From Dictyobacter arantiisoli (GTDB lineage Bacteria; Chloroflexota; Ktedonobacteria; Ktedonobacterales; Ktedonobacteraceae): a DNA stretch of 64,000 nt. The position numbers were made by a program, and so were the translations under genes. This document shows, in pieces, positions 34,504-43,806 of this stretch (position 1 is its first letter; each line of letters starts with the position of its first letter). The notes below the pieces were generated by a model. The model made no database searches and had not been told where the DNA came from. It worked only from the letters and a program-made list of their open reading frames with translations. The stretch lies in NCBI RefSeq assembly GCF_008326305.1, contig NZ_BIXY01000004.1, positions 62,001-126,000 of the forward strand. The letters are read 5' to 3'.

Positions 34504-36321
34504 ATGGTGACACATGAGCAGGAGTTTGTTGATCAGCCGCATGGGTCGGCCACTCTGTCACAGGTGGCACCATCTACGCTGACGGGGAATGCCGTGGATG
34601 TGCGTGGATTGTGGTGGCGCTATCCAACTTTCAGTGAGAAGCCTGGAGCCTGGACATTGCGGGATGTAGCCTTGCAAGTTCGGCAAGGTGAATGTTTTGG
34701 GATTACCGGTCCGAGTGGCGCGGGCAAAACGACGCTCTGCCGCGCCTTGACAGGCATTATTCCCCATAGCACGCGTTTCACACAGGAGCAGTTACCCCAT
34801 CATTTTCGTGGGCAGATCAAGTTGCTGGGCGAAGCCGTCACAGCGGATACCACCGCCAGCCACAAGGTTGGTATGGTGCTGCAAGATCCAGAAAATCAGT
34901 TTCTGCGTATGAGCTTATTGCATGAATTAGGATTGGGCTTGCAGATCCAGAATATGCCACGTGAGGAGATTGTGCAGCGTATCCACGAGGCTTTGCAGTG
35001 GGTTGGCCTGGAAAAGCTCTGGCGTGGGGCGCTCTATCTACATCCTTCCGATCTTTCGGGCGGGCAGAAGCAGCGCGTGGCAATTGCCGCCTTCCTGGCA
35101 ATGCGGCCCGAACTTCTCATCCTCGATGAGCCGACCAGCGATCTTGATCCGGTTGGCAAGCGAGAAGTGATTGAGACGTTGGCACGCTTACGTCGGGATT
35201 ATCATATGACCGTCCTGCTGGTTGAACAAGATCCAGATATCCTGGCGGCCTTTTGTGACCGGATTGCGCTCTTGCATGCGGGCCGGATCGAATTAGTCGC
35301 GCCACCGGCTGAGTTCTACGGGGCGAGAGACGTGCTGGAGCGTTGTGGTGCCTCGATTGGTGAGCTAGTGCGTATCTCCTGGCAGACAGGTTATACCTTT
35401 GAGCAGCGCCCACCTCTGACCTTTGCCGAGGCCGAGGCCGCTTTGCAGCCAGTCCTTGCACAGCATGCCTTGCATCCTATCGTAGTCGCTCCTGTGCCAC
35501 AGGGAGAGCCTGTGGTAGAGGCCAGTGGTGTAACCTATAACTATGGTGATGGCTCGCTGGCCCTGAAAGGAGTTGATCTCACGCTGTATCGCGGCGAGAT
35601 GCTGGCGCTGCTGGGGCCCAATGGGAGCGGTAAGACCACCTTTGCCAAAATCATCGCGGGCATCTATCGCGCCACCAGCGGACGCCTCCTGGTCTTTGGA
35701 CAGGATACCGCGTCGCGCAAAGTACGCTCACGTCTGCCCGGCTCGGTCGGCTATGTCTTTCAGAATCCCGATCATCAACTGTTTTGCCGCAAGGTGAGTG
35801 ATGAAATCGAATATGGCTTGAAGAATCTAGGGATGGATGCCAAAAAGCGCAAAAAGGTCGTGGCGGAGACCCTCGAAGCGGTTGGCTTAACGAGCTATGC
35901 GGATGAAGATCCACTCTTCCTGAGTAAAGGTCAGCGCCAGCGATTGGCGGTAGCTGCCGTGCTGGCAATGGGGCCAGATATCCTGGTCGTCGATGAGCCC
36001 ACCACGGGACAGGATGCACGTTCAATTCAGAGCATTATGAGCCTGCTATGTGATCTGCAAAAGCTAGGGAAGACCATCCTGATCATCACGCACGATATGA
36101 CACTGGTCGCGGAATACTGTCAGCGCGTCGTAGCCTTCCGCGAGGGTGAACTGGCCTTCACCGGCACGCCCCAGGAACTCTTCCATACCGAAGAGATCCT
36201 CCAGCGCACCGGCCTGCGACCACCCGCCGCCGCCGCCCTGGCAACACGCATGCGTCATTTACAGACCGACTTCCCACCTCTGCTCACCGTCGCCCAATGG
36301 CAAGAGGCCCTGCATCCCTAA
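34504..36321 (+). CDS. ECF transporter ATPase, two nucleotide-binding domains fused
   Basis: A 605-residue fusion of the two ECF ATPase subunits (A and A-prime), which power uptake. Domain 1 has GPSGAGKTT, DLSGGQKQR and LLILDEPTSDLDP. Domain 2 (from about residue 335) has GPNGSGKTT, LSKGQRQR (Lys replacing the first signature Gly) and ILVVDEPTTGQD. GYVFQNPDHQLF and VLQDPENQFL are the ECF-type Q-loops. ATG 34504 follows the ecfT stop closely; ATG 34492 would overlap it. No S component is adjacent, although a candidate lies at 48.1 kb. A strong terminator follows. Confidence 0.92.
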   Translation: MVTHEQEFVDQPHGSATLSQVAPSTLTGNAVDVRGLWWRYPTFSEKPGAWTLRDVALQVRQGECFGITGPSGAGKTTLCRALTGIIPHSTRFTQEQLPHHFRGQIKLLGEAVTADTTASHKVGMVLQDPENQFLRMSLLHELGLGLQIQNMPREEIVQRIHEALQWVGLEKLWRGALYLHPSDLSGGQKQRVAIAAFLAMRPELLILDEPTSDLDPVGKREVIETLARLRRDYHMTVLLVEQDPDILAAFCDRIALLHAGRIELVAPPAEFYGARDVLERCGASIGELVRISWQTGYTFEQRPPLTFAEAEAALQPVLAQHALHPIVVAPVPQGEPVVEASGVTYNYGDGSLALKGVDLTLYRGEMLALLGPNGSGKTTFAKIIAGIYRATSGRLLVFGQDTASRKVRSRLPGSVGYVFQNPDHQLFCRKVSDEIEYGLKNLGMDAKKRKKVVAETLEAVGLTSYADEDPLFLSKGQRQRLAVAAVLAMGPDILVVDEPTTGQDARSIQSIMSLLCDLQKLGKTILIITHDMTLVAEYCQRVVAFREGELAFTGTPQELFHTEEILQRTGLRPPAAAALATRMRHLQTDFPPLLTVAQWQEALHP

Positions 36322-36322
36322 A

Positions 36323-36363
36323 CACAACGAAGGCTCGATCCTTGCGGCCGGGCCTTCGTTGTG
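36323..36363. terminator. Terminator between convergent ECF ATPase and DoxX genes
   Basis: Perfect 12-bp arms 36323-36334 (CACAACGAAGGC) and 36352-36363, located two bases after the ATPase stop and six bases before the DoxX stop. The T-run is weak on the plus strand (CTGTATT). Confidence 0.8.
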
Positions 36364-36368
36364 CTGTA

Positions 36369-36989
36369 TTATAATGATTGCGCTTCGCCAGTTGTTTTAT
36401 GCTCTTCATTCTTGCGCTGTTTGAGCAGGGAGCCTGTCCAGGGAGTGCCCAATAGAGGCAGTATCCAGCGGTCACCACCCCAGTAGCCAGCGATACGCCA
36501 GGCCAGGATCAAGAACATTGCCAGTACACCAATCACCGGGTTGATGCTGACGGTGCCGGCGAGCATATAGTTCAGGTTCATAAAGACACCGAAGAAGGCG
36601 GCGATACCGGTCAGAATACCGAAGATCAGTCCCAGTCCTACCAGCACCTCACCAAAGGTCACGATATAGGCGAAGGCAGGAGCGGCTGGAATAACGACAC
36701 TTTGCAAGATAGTGGCATACCAGCCCTGTACCGCCGCATGGGGTCCGGCAGAGAGTTTCAACGCGCCTTTCGCGAAGCCCGCCATTGCCGCGCCATCATG
36801 TCCAGAGAAGACCCAGCGGTTAGGACCAACCATTTTTTCTAAACCTGCGGACAGCCATTCATATCCTACATATAAGCGAACAATCAGCCAGAACCAGGCC
36901 ATACGAGTGTCTGCAAAGATAAATGATGCCAGTGGCGCTTCGCCAATCTGTGTGGCTGCGCGTGGTTGTACGTCGTGAAGAGATCTCAT
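36369..36989 (-). CDS. DoxX-family membrane protein
   Basis: A 206-residue four-helix membrane protein of the DoxX/DoxD (thiosulfate:quinone oxidoreductase subunit-like) superfamily. The family start WFWLIVRLYVGYEWLSAGLEK is clear, as are VIPAAPAFAYIVTFGEVLVG and the helix ILTGIAAFFGVFMNLNYML. The ATG at 36989 has AAAGGGAC upstream on the coding strand and is preferred over one 21 codons earlier. It is monocistronic. Members are linked to redox or membrane-stress roles, but the substrate here is unknown. A different DoxX protein is at 54.5 kb. Confidence 0.87.
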   Translation of the reverse strand: MRSLHDVQPRAATQIGEAPLASFIFADTRMAWFWLIVRLYVGYEWLSAGLEKMVGPNRWVFSGHDGAAMAGFAKGALKLSAGPHAAVQGWYATILQSVVIPAAPAFAYIVTFGEVLVGLGLIFGILTGIAAFFGVFMNLNYMLAGTVSINPVIGVLAMFLILAWRIAGYWGGDRWILPLLGTPWTGSLLKQRKNEEHKTTGEAQSL

Positions 36990-37222
36990 AATTGTCCCTT
37001 TTCTATGATGAGTACTGCACAAAAAGTAATGAAACTTACAATTTTCTATCAATGAATGAAGAATTCTAATTCAAGCTATACGCTCTATCCAGCGCTCCAA
37101 TCAGTTGAATCTCTTTTCTCATCCATAGATAGAATAAGGTTTGCACATCACAAATCGATCTCATATTTCATCGATGCAGTCACAGCGACATCAAGATAAT
37201 GGGTTTAGAAATGAGCATCAAA

Positions 37223-37858
37223 TTACGCGTTGCTTTTATGTAAGATCTGCCTGGCAGTCTGGATAATTTCAGGGAAGTAGTGCGGGTTGTGTGGACAGAG
37301 GTCTGCTGTCCCAAACTCTTTAATCAGCGTCTGTCTGGTCCCATCTGCTTGTATGATATAGCCATATCCTGGGATAGTTGTGCGTTCCTGTGCGATAAAT
37401 TGCTCAAAAACACCTAATTCAATCTGGAAGATACCGGCCACCTCCTCTGGCTGTAGCACCAATGTTTCGATTGCCTGGGTGAGTTGATAGAAGTAGATAT
37501 GACAAAATTCTCGATTTTTTAACGCCCCGAGCTCAATTTGATGTGGAATAATGCCAGCATCTATGAGATCATGAAAAGAAAGTTTCACCCCTAATTCTTC
37601 TTCTATTTCACGTACTCCATCGGCGGGTGTCTCGTCAGCCAGTAAGTGACCGGCGGCAGTAACATCCAATGTGGATGGGAAATCTTTTTTTTGCGCAGCC
37701 CGCAATTGAAAGAGCAGATAATCTTTACCGTCTGTCTGCTGTAAGAACCAGCAATGGAATGTCTCGTGCCAGTACCCTTGAGCATGCACCTCGGTCCGGC
37801 TACACACGCCAATCCGTTCCATCTGCTCTGTAAAGATCGCGAGTTGTTCGCTCTCCAT
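37223..37858 (-). CDS. Nudix hydrolase
   Basis: A 211-residue cytosolic hydrolase of nucleoside-diphosphate-linked compounds. The full Nudix box GX5EX7REXXEEXGU is present, from GHLLADE through REIEEELGV. The opening (VCSRTEVHAQGYWHETFHCW, DYLLFQLRA) resembles the isopentenyl-diphosphate isomerase-like branch, whose members often act on odd substrates. AAAGGA lies upstream of the ATG. It stands alone between the DoxX and P450 genes, and the intergenic DNA at 36990-37222 holds no gene. The substrate cannot be predicted. Confidence 0.9.
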   Translation of the reverse strand: MESEQLAIFTEQMERIGVCSRTEVHAQGYWHETFHCWFLQQTDGKDYLLFQLRAAQKKDFPSTLDVTAAGHLLADETPADGVREIEEELGVKLSFHDLIDAGIIPHQIELGALKNREFCHIYFYQLTQAIETLVLQPEEVAGIFQIELGVFEQFIAQERTTIPGYGYIIQADGTRQTLIKEFGTADLCPHNPHYFPEIIQTARQILHKSNA

Positions 37859-38057
37859 AAAAAATGTAATCCTTTTTCTCTCTATCTATGAACATCCTCA
37901 CGAAAATTATAGCAAACATTACAGATCGGAGTGTTATAGTGATGCCCCTCTTTGGCTGGCGGAATACTCTATAGAAAAGAGCCAGTACTTATTGTATTTC
38001 CTGGCGAGCCGTATTCTGTACCTGTGTTCTGTTGCAAGTCGTGAAAGGAAGCATCGT

Positions 38058-39263
38058 ATGGTGCGCGTGCAGAAGCAATTCAGCCCCATCCAGAAATCTG
38101 ATCCGTTTGCGTGGTTCCGCGAGATGCGTGAACAACATCCTGTCTATTACGATCAAGAGACCGAGCGTTGGTATGTCTTTCGCTATAAGGATGTCGAGCA
38201 TGTGCTGACTGATTATACACACTTTTCGTCTGAATGGGCGGAACTTGTGCGGCCAGAGGATCAGCGGCGCGGGATTAGCTTTTTGACGATGGACCCACCA
38301 CGCCATAATCAGTTGCGCAATATTGTCGCGCAGGTCTTCACGCCGAAATCCTGCTCGCTGCTAACGGGACGTATCCAGGAGATCGTGCAGGATCTATTAG
38401 ATCAGATTAAGGACAAAGGATCGGTTGATTTCGTGCAGGATTTCTCTTATCCATTTCCCGTGACAGTGATTGCGGAACTGATCGGGATTCCGGTCAGTGA
38501 TCGCGCACTCTATAAGCGCTGGGCAGATGGTATCGCCAGCGGCGCGGATATGGATGAAGGAAGTGAGGAACGGCGTGAACAGTCGATGCAGGAGATGTCT
38601 GATTACTTTTCTGTTATGCTGCGGGAGCGCCGTTCGCGTCCACGCCAGGATCTAATGAGTAGCCTGTTGGCCGCAGAGGTGGATGGTGAGCATTTGACGG
38701 AAGAGGAACTGATTGTTTTTTGTGTCCTGTTGCTGATCGCAGGACATGAGACGACGAAAAATCTGTTGGCACTGGCGATCCAATGTTTTGATACCCATCC
38801 CGGCGTCATGGATCGTCTACGCATGCAGCCTACCCTGATGCCATCCGCTGTGGAAGAGGTATTGCGTTATCGGGCCATTCTCTGGGGTATGTTCCGAGTC
38901 GCCCAGACAGATATTCTGCTTGATGATCAATTGATCCATGCTGGCGATATGGTATTTGGCTGGATTGCCGCGGCCAATCGTGATCCCGAACGCTTCGTAG
39001 ATCCCGAACGCTTTGACATCGAGCGGGGAGCATGCAAGCATCTTGCCTTCGGACATGGTATTCATACCTGCCTGGGCGCTCCACTGACGCGCCTCGAAAC
39101 CACTATCGCATTACCCATGATTCTTGAGCAGCTGACCGATCTGCATGTCGTCCCTGGCACCGTGATCGACTCTGACACCATTACCGTCTTCCGGCGTGTA
39201 AACAGTCTCCCCATCACATTCAAGCCACATACAACCGTCCATAATCTGGTGATAACCCCCTGA
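38058..39263 (+). CDS. Cytochrome P450
   Basis: A 401-residue soluble haem mono-oxygenase of the bacterial class I type. The I-helix oxygen-activation motif AGHETTKN, the K-helix EEVLR and the haem loop FGHGIHTCLG with ligand Cys338 are all intact. MDPPRHNQLRNIVAQVFTP is the usual substrate-side block. The start at 38058 has AAAGGAAG upstream, and codons before it are not family-like. No ferredoxin or ferredoxin reductase is adjacent, so redox partners come from elsewhere. The gene is followed after 29 bases by a family A repeat. The substrate is unknown; there is no biosynthetic cluster around it. Confidence 0.95.
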   Translation: MVRVQKQFSPIQKSDPFAWFREMREQHPVYYDQETERWYVFRYKDVEHVLTDYTHFSSEWAELVRPEDQRRGISFLTMDPPRHNQLRNIVAQVFTPKSCSLLTGRIQEIVQDLLDQIKDKGSVDFVQDFSYPFPVTVIAELIGIPVSDRALYKRWADGIASGADMDEGSEERREQSMQEMSDYFSVMLRERRSRPRQDLMSSLLAAEVDGEHLTEEELIVFCVLLLIAGHETTKNLLALAIQCFDTHPGVMDRLRMQPTLMPSAVEEVLRYRAILWGMFRVAQTDILLDDQLIHAGDMVFGWIAAANRDPERFVDPERFDIERGACKHLAFGHGIHTCLGAPLTRLETTIALPMILEQLTDLHVVPGTVIDSDTITVFRRVNSLPITFKPHTTVHNLVITP

Positions 39264-39292
39264 GGAAGATTGGAAGTACGACGCCACCATGC

Positions 39293-39430
39293 TTTACGGG
39301 CAATACCGCTCAAATAACGAGAATCATGAGGAAAAACGTAGGCATTGCACGGAGCGTCAGCGCAGGTCAATGCTCCTTTGCTCGTACGACGCTCTCGCCC
39401 CGATGCTCTGCACTGAGATGCGAACGTAAT
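39293..39430. repeat. Repeat family A, locus 3
   Basis: TTTACGGGCAATACCGCTCA, then AATAACGAGAATCATGAGG and AACGTAGG, followed by a degenerate half ending near 39430 (boundary uncertain). It lies 29 bases after the P450 stop. To the right, AAATAGCGG/CCGCTATTT (39496-39504 and 39520-39528) forms a hairpin that could terminate transcription. The remainder of 39264-39611 holds no gene. Confidence 0.75.
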
Positions 39431-39611
39431 CAAGAGAATCCACAAAAAGCTCTGTCTTTGCAATAGACGAATTGGGGAGGTTTTTTCATGTGCTAAAATA
39501 GCGGCCAATTCGGAGCTGACCGCTATTTAGTAGAGTTGTAAGGTTGAATTTGCTAGGGAATATCGCCGCAAAAAACACGCTGATGCGTGTTGGGCTAGAT
39601 GTGTATATCCC

Positions 39612-39920
39612 TTAATGCGAAAACACTTGAATATAATTTTGGGGATTGAATATTAGTGTATACAGTCCCGCAATTATACCTGATATGCTTTGGCCGTAAA
39701 GTGGTACTTCCTCACCGGCTTCGACATGAACGGTAACAGGATGGCTAGAACACCAATCGACTCTCAAAACGATCACATGATCTCCTGGTTGAACTGGTAC
39801 TGCCAATTGCTCACTTTCTCGGAGTTTCCCTACTTGTTGACCATCAACATACACTTTATAGCTACGCAGAATACCGGAGGTGCTTGGACGACGCTCAATA
39901 CGAATGTTTGCTTGTTCCAT
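39612..39920 (-). CDS. Small conserved-looking beta-rich protein
   Basis: A 102-residue protein I do not recognise. The pattern SYKVYVDGQQVGKLRESE...VQPGDHVIVLRVDW...VHVEAGEE is that of a small beta-sandwich like those that decorate surface proteins (PEGA or carboxypeptidase-regulatory type), although it lacks a signal peptide. The end (SGIIAGLYTLIFNP) is mildly hydrophobic. AGAGAGGA upstream of the ATG supports coding. The genes on its right on the same strand encode secreted proteins, but the gap is about 270 bases. Confidence 0.6.
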   Translation of the reverse strand: MEQANIRIERRPSTSGILRSYKVYVDGQQVGKLRESEQLAVPVQPGDHVIVLRVDWCSSHPVTVHVEAGEEVPLYGQSISGIIAGLYTLIFNPQNYIQVFSH

Positions 39921-40192
39921 CGTTTTATCCTCTCTACAAAAATTTTAGGACGAATGTTACTTACTAGTAAGAACGTCCCATAATCTTTTTTAACAAAAAA
40001 TCACGGGACGTTCTCTCGATCAACTCAGTGTGACGGTCTCCTGCTATAGCCATGAATAGCAGTTCACGAAAATCTTGTACACTGAGTTTGCTGTTATTGC
40101 CTTATTCGCGCACCTTGTTCGTAACTAGAAACTAGCTCAATGATAGACTGTCTAATTTCAACGGTACAGGTAGTTTATAAAGCATATTATGA

Positions 40193-40813
40193 TCAACAGA
40201 CTGGCGTGAGACCTACTTGTAAAAGCCAGTTGATATCAATGAATATCCCCCTATCTCCACATTCGTTATCTACCCAGGAGGCGGCTACTCCAGCAATCGC
40301 TCCAACTATAGCTCCAATAACTGCCCCAGCACCTACTCCAAGTACATTCCCAATCGCGGCTCCTATTGCAGCCCCAAGAACGATCATAGCGTTATTGAAA
40401 TTTTGTGCGGCGTACGTATTTAAATATATACGCACACCCCACCAGTACACATCATAGTGCCATTGATAAGTATTACTATAAGGTTGTACAAACTTGGGAG
40501 CAACAACTGAAACCGAAGCATGAGGATGTTGTCGAAGTGTTAAAGGTAAAGCGTTAAACTTTGCGACAAACTTATTGACAAGAGCTACTTCATCTTTTAC
40601 GAGTGCAGTATCGATTTGTGAATCAACAGAAGCTACGCCGTTGGTTATATGAATGTGTGCATCTGCTTTGACCTTAATACTTTCCCAGTTGGTCGTAGTT
40701 GTCGGATTTTTCTTAAAAGTAGCAGCTGAGGCTGTGTCGGAAATGTATGCAAAGCATAAGACGGTAAGAGTCAAACAAATTACTAGGTATCTAAGCCATT
40801 TGAGTTTTTTCAT
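40193..40813 (-). CDS. Secreted protein with C-terminal glycine zipper
   Basis: A 206-residue exported protein of unrecognised family. The signal peptide spans about residues 1-30 (LVICLTLTVLCFAYI... ending TASAA). The middle is polar with WHYDVYWWGVRIYLN. The C-terminal third is a long Gly/Ala zipper (GAAIGAAIGNVLG and GAVIGAIVGAIAG) that resembles membrane-inserting bacteriocins or glycine-zipper lipoproteins. A short tail with two Cys residues (ECGDRG and the final Cys) follows. AAAGGA precedes the ATG. The DNA is more AT-rich than its surroundings, suggesting recent transfer. It lies 54 bases downstream of another secreted protein gene, so the pair is probably co-transcribed. Confidence 0.72.
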   Translation of the reverse strand: MKKLKWLRYLVICLTLTVLCFAYISDTASAATFKKNPTTTTNWESIKVKADAHIHITNGVASVDSQIDTALVKDEVALVNKFVAKFNALPLTLRQHPHASVSVVAPKFVQPYSNTYQWHYDVYWWGVRIYLNTYAAQNFNNAMIVLGAAIGAAIGNVLGVGAGAVIGAIVGAIAGVAASWVDNECGDRGIFIDINWLLQVGLTPVC

Positions 40814-40867
40814 TGTAATCCTTTACTTTCTTTTTGTACTCTTTATCTATTGTATGCTTGCTACTGC

Positions 40868-41458
40868 TTAACCGCAATCGTAGCTCAAGTAAGCAGCACC
40901 CATGTATGTTCCATTTTCCCCATTATTACTTTGAATAAGTATATGGTGGATTCCATACACAGGATCACCTAGCGTAACTTCGCCAGAGTAATAGTACTGG
41001 TTGACTGAATAACGTTTAATTAATGACCCGTTTGCTCTATAGAATCCATAAGATATGTTTGCGGTTGCAAACACAGTAGGGATATACGCGTTTACACTAC
41101 ATGTACGGTTTTGAGAAACGTCATGTATATCCCAAACTGCCTGCGAACAAGCTTGTGAACCCGTAGTATAAGCGTATCGAAAGCTTTGTAGATTACCATC
41201 AATAGCATTGTTCCATCCAGTTCCACAACCTAAAAAATCATAGGATGGATAGACAATTTGGATGATATTCAACGGCTTACTTACATGTTGTTGATCTGCC
41301 AAGACAGAACCACTGGTGGTTAACATGATTAGCAAAATGCTGAAGCTACACAAAAATAGTCGCGTAAAATGGGATATACGGACTATTCCTTTGTGGTCAT
41401 AAGACTGAGCCGTGCTTGTTAACTTAGCGTCTCTTGGTCCTTCTTCCAATGGGTGCAT
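40868..41458 (-). CDS. Secreted protein of unknown function
   Basis: A 196-residue exported protein. A polar stretch of about 30 residues precedes the hydrophobic signal core (LFLCSFSILLIMLTTSGSVLA). The mature part is Tyr- and Asn-rich with four Cys (FLGCGTGW, SQACSQ, RTCSVN, SYDCG), enough for two disulfides, and looks beta-structured. A strong AGAGGAGA site precedes the ATG. It is first in a two-gene unit with the glycine-zipper protein. The AT-rich base use and the 1.4-kb non-coding, repeat-filled upstream region point to an acquired module. I do not recognise the family. Confidence 0.68.
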   Translation of the reverse strand: MHPLEEGPRDAKLTSTAQSYDHKGIVRISHFTRLFLCSFSILLIMLTTSGSVLADQQHVSKPLNIIQIVYPSYDFLGCGTGWNNAIDGNLQSFRYAYTTGSQACSQAVWDIHDVSQNRTCSVNAYIPTVFATANISYGFYRANGSLIKRYSVNQYYYSGEVTLGDPVYGIHHILIQSNNGENGTYMGAAYLSYDCG

Positions 41459-42212
41459 AGTTCTCCTCTCTTTAGGACAAAAGAAATGAACACATTCTTA
41501 GTAGGTATATACGTTCTTTCTGATTTATAGCGCTCTAAAATATTAAAAATACTTTGAGCGTCTTATTAGATGCTTGAATCAGTAATTTCATCAAGCACTA
41601 TTGTTTATAACATATATATATATGTCAATGCATTATAGCAGCTAGTAAAGAGATATATGGATTTTTGATTATGTCTGAATGATTGTATCTGTACGTATTG
41701 ATAAAAGGCAAAGGGAATTAATTATAAGATGGTTATGCCTAGCATGTTAATACTAATTAGCAGGAGATGTAACACTACTTTTTGTTTTAAAGGCAGGAAT
41801 GTGATTGATGAAGATATTTTAAATAATGTGTGGTGTCGAAAAGCTGGAGGATAGATAAGATAAGGGTAGAACTATATTAAGATATTGTTGGCGAATAGGT
41901 TTCCTAAGCTCAAACGAGAGACATGTTGTCCTCCGTCACAGGCTCGACTTTTGATTTCGCCAACAATATCATTAAGTGGTGAATGAGCTCAAGCACTTTT
42001 CCGAGGCCGACCAACGGGCCGTTTGGGAGCCATCGGATCGGGCAAAGGATGTTTTCGTGGTCGCCCGGGTGACAGTATCCGCGACCTCGGCCACGACTGA
42101 TCCCCACTGATTCATACGCATTTTCATCCCTGATGGTGGGCCCTGGGTCCATCAATTACTGTAAGTCGATATTGACGACGTAACCGTTGATACCTTTGGC
42201 GTTGCAGAGGAG
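41459..42212. other. Intergenic region upstream of the secreted pair
   Basis: The AT-rich part (41480-41900, with a TATATATATA run near 41610) probably holds the promoter of the secreted pair. From 41900 the base use turns GC-rich; an 81-codon minus-strand frame there has no ribosome-binding site and may be a transposon remnant, but I cannot name it. Confidence 0.45.
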
Positions 42213-42660
42213 TCGATCCGAAAGAGGATCCTGTAAGCGCAGAAGTTACATACGTATCAGTAAGCCATGCCACGTTGTTGCAGCGGCATCGATCCGAAGG
42301 AGGATCTTGTAAAGAAGGCCCGCACCCTTGCGGTCGGGTTTTCTGGCTCGTACCACCATCTCGCCCCAATGCCCTGACGAGGGGGTCGTACGAGGAAGGG
42401 GAAAGCGCACCTCGGCTGCGGCCTTGGCACGCACCTTCATCGCGGCCCAATGCTCTGTCCTCTGCCCCGGCACCGTTGTTGGGGAGATGAAGACCCCGTT
42501 TTTCGCCATCCATTCTCCTTCTTTTAACGGTATTGCCCGAGACGGATGCTGGGGAGGAATACCTACGGGCGGGAGGATCGTACGAGACGAGAGCGCGGAC
42601 CTTGCGACGCTGCGTGCCGCGCCTACGTCTTCCTTCATTTGGTGTTTTCCCCAAATGCTT
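42213..42660. repeat. Repeat block with direct repeats and family A remnants (locus 4)
   Basis: Direct repeats TCGATCCGAAAGAGGATC (about 42213) and TCGATCCGAAGGAGGATC (about 42288), each followed by a TGTAA-type end, open the block. A degenerate, inverted family A copy follows, with CATTCTCC (42511) and ACGGTATTGCCCGA (to 42540). GC-rich shared stretches such as TCTCGCCCCAATGC (about 42359) resemble locus 3. No coding is supported. Confidence 0.6.
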
Positions 42661-42864
42661 CTTTCCCATCTGTGGCGTTGGGATCGTACGGGACGAGGAA
42701 AGCGTATGATGTCAGGCATGCGAGCGTGTTGGGGCGAGATTTGGGTACGTGAACGACAAAGCGCACCTCGGCTGCGACCCTGTCTTTTACCCACATTTTT
42801 GGAATGAAGAAATGACAGAATAGAAGAAAGGAAAAGTGAAGGAAAGAAAGAGAGAGAAGAAAAA

Positions 42865-43579
42865 ATGGAGCAAGAGCGCATACAAACAGCTGAACAGTGG
42901 GCCGTCCTGACCTATGGGGCAGCGCTGCTGGCTGATAGACGACGACGACACACAGCCCGGGCCATTCAGGTCGCCACGGCCATGGCTCGGTTTCCGATGG
43001 AGTCATTGCCCGCTCAAATGGGGAGTCAGGCCGGCACCAAAGCAGCGTATCGGCTCCTGGAGAGCCCGAAGGTGACCTATGAACGGCTCATCCAGCCGCA
43101 TGTGCAGCACACACGCATGCAGATGCAGCACCAGAAACGCGTCCTCCTCATTCAAGATATGACCGAGGTGGACTATCAACAGCATCGCGCCACCACGGGA
43201 TTGGGCCTCATTGGACAATGGCGATCATCAGGGCTATTTGCTGCAAACAGTCTTAGCCGTCTCCCCAACCACCCGGCAGGTGTCCGGTATCGCCGCGCAA
43301 CATCCCTTTTTGCGCCAGCCTGCCCCGGAGGGAGAAACGACTCATCAACGCGAACGACGGAAACAAAAAGAGTCGCAGGTGTGGCAAGAACAAGCGCAGA
43401 GCATCGGGATGGCGCCTGCCGACTGCGAATATATCCATGTCGGGGATCGAGGCAGCGATATCTTTGCGTTCATGGAGGTCTGTCAAGCGTTGGGATGTGG
43501 ATTTGAACTACGAGTCAAACACAATCGCCGCATGGATCTGTTGGTGGATCAAGGGGACACCCCAATACAGCTCAAATAA
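42865..43579 (+). pseudogene. Broken IS4/Tn5-type transposase
   Basis: The N-terminal half is in one frame (42865 to about 43214) and continues in the next frame (to 43579), so a one-base shift near 43210-43220 splits it. The first part has the Tn5-like DNA-binding start (FPMESLPAQMGSQAGTKAAY, YRLLE) and the first catalytic Asp in IQDMTEVDY. The second part has NGDHQGYLLQ and the second Asp in VGDRGSDIF. The C-terminal third with the catalytic Glu is gone. The TAA stop is supplied by the family A repeat that begins there. The gene cannot make an active enzyme. Confidence 0.88.
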
Positions 43580-43806
43580 CGAGAATCATGATGGAAAACG
43601 TAGGCAGCGCACGCAGCGTAGCGCAGGTCGATGCACTGTAACGCGTACGACCAACGCGCCCGTAGGTCATTCCCACCCCACTCCAACATCCCTCTCAGGG
43701 AGCAGTGCAGAGCGTTGGGGTGAGAGAGTAGTACGAGCCCGGAAAGACAGAGATCTACAAATTCCTCTTATTTTAGTGGTATCGCCCATAAAGTGCGGCG
43801 GCTACG
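43563..43806. repeat. Repeat family A, locus 5
   Basis: Left end: ATACAGCTCAAATAACGAG then AATCATGATGG and AAAACGTAGGC. Right end: AATTCCTCTTATTTTAGTGG then TATCGCCCATAAAG and GGCTACG (43806), the inverted counterpart. It truncates the transposase on its left and abuts the TAA stop of the lipoprotein gene (43807) on its right. Confidence 0.75.

Noticed and set aside
41910-42155. 81-codon minus-strand frame, possibly a transposase end
   Set aside because: No recognised motif and no ribosome-binding site; I cannot name it, so it is not listed as a gene.
42328-42807. 159-codon frame inside the repeat block
   Set aside because: Composition follows the GC-rich repeats, not protein-like; opposite-strand frames are equally open.
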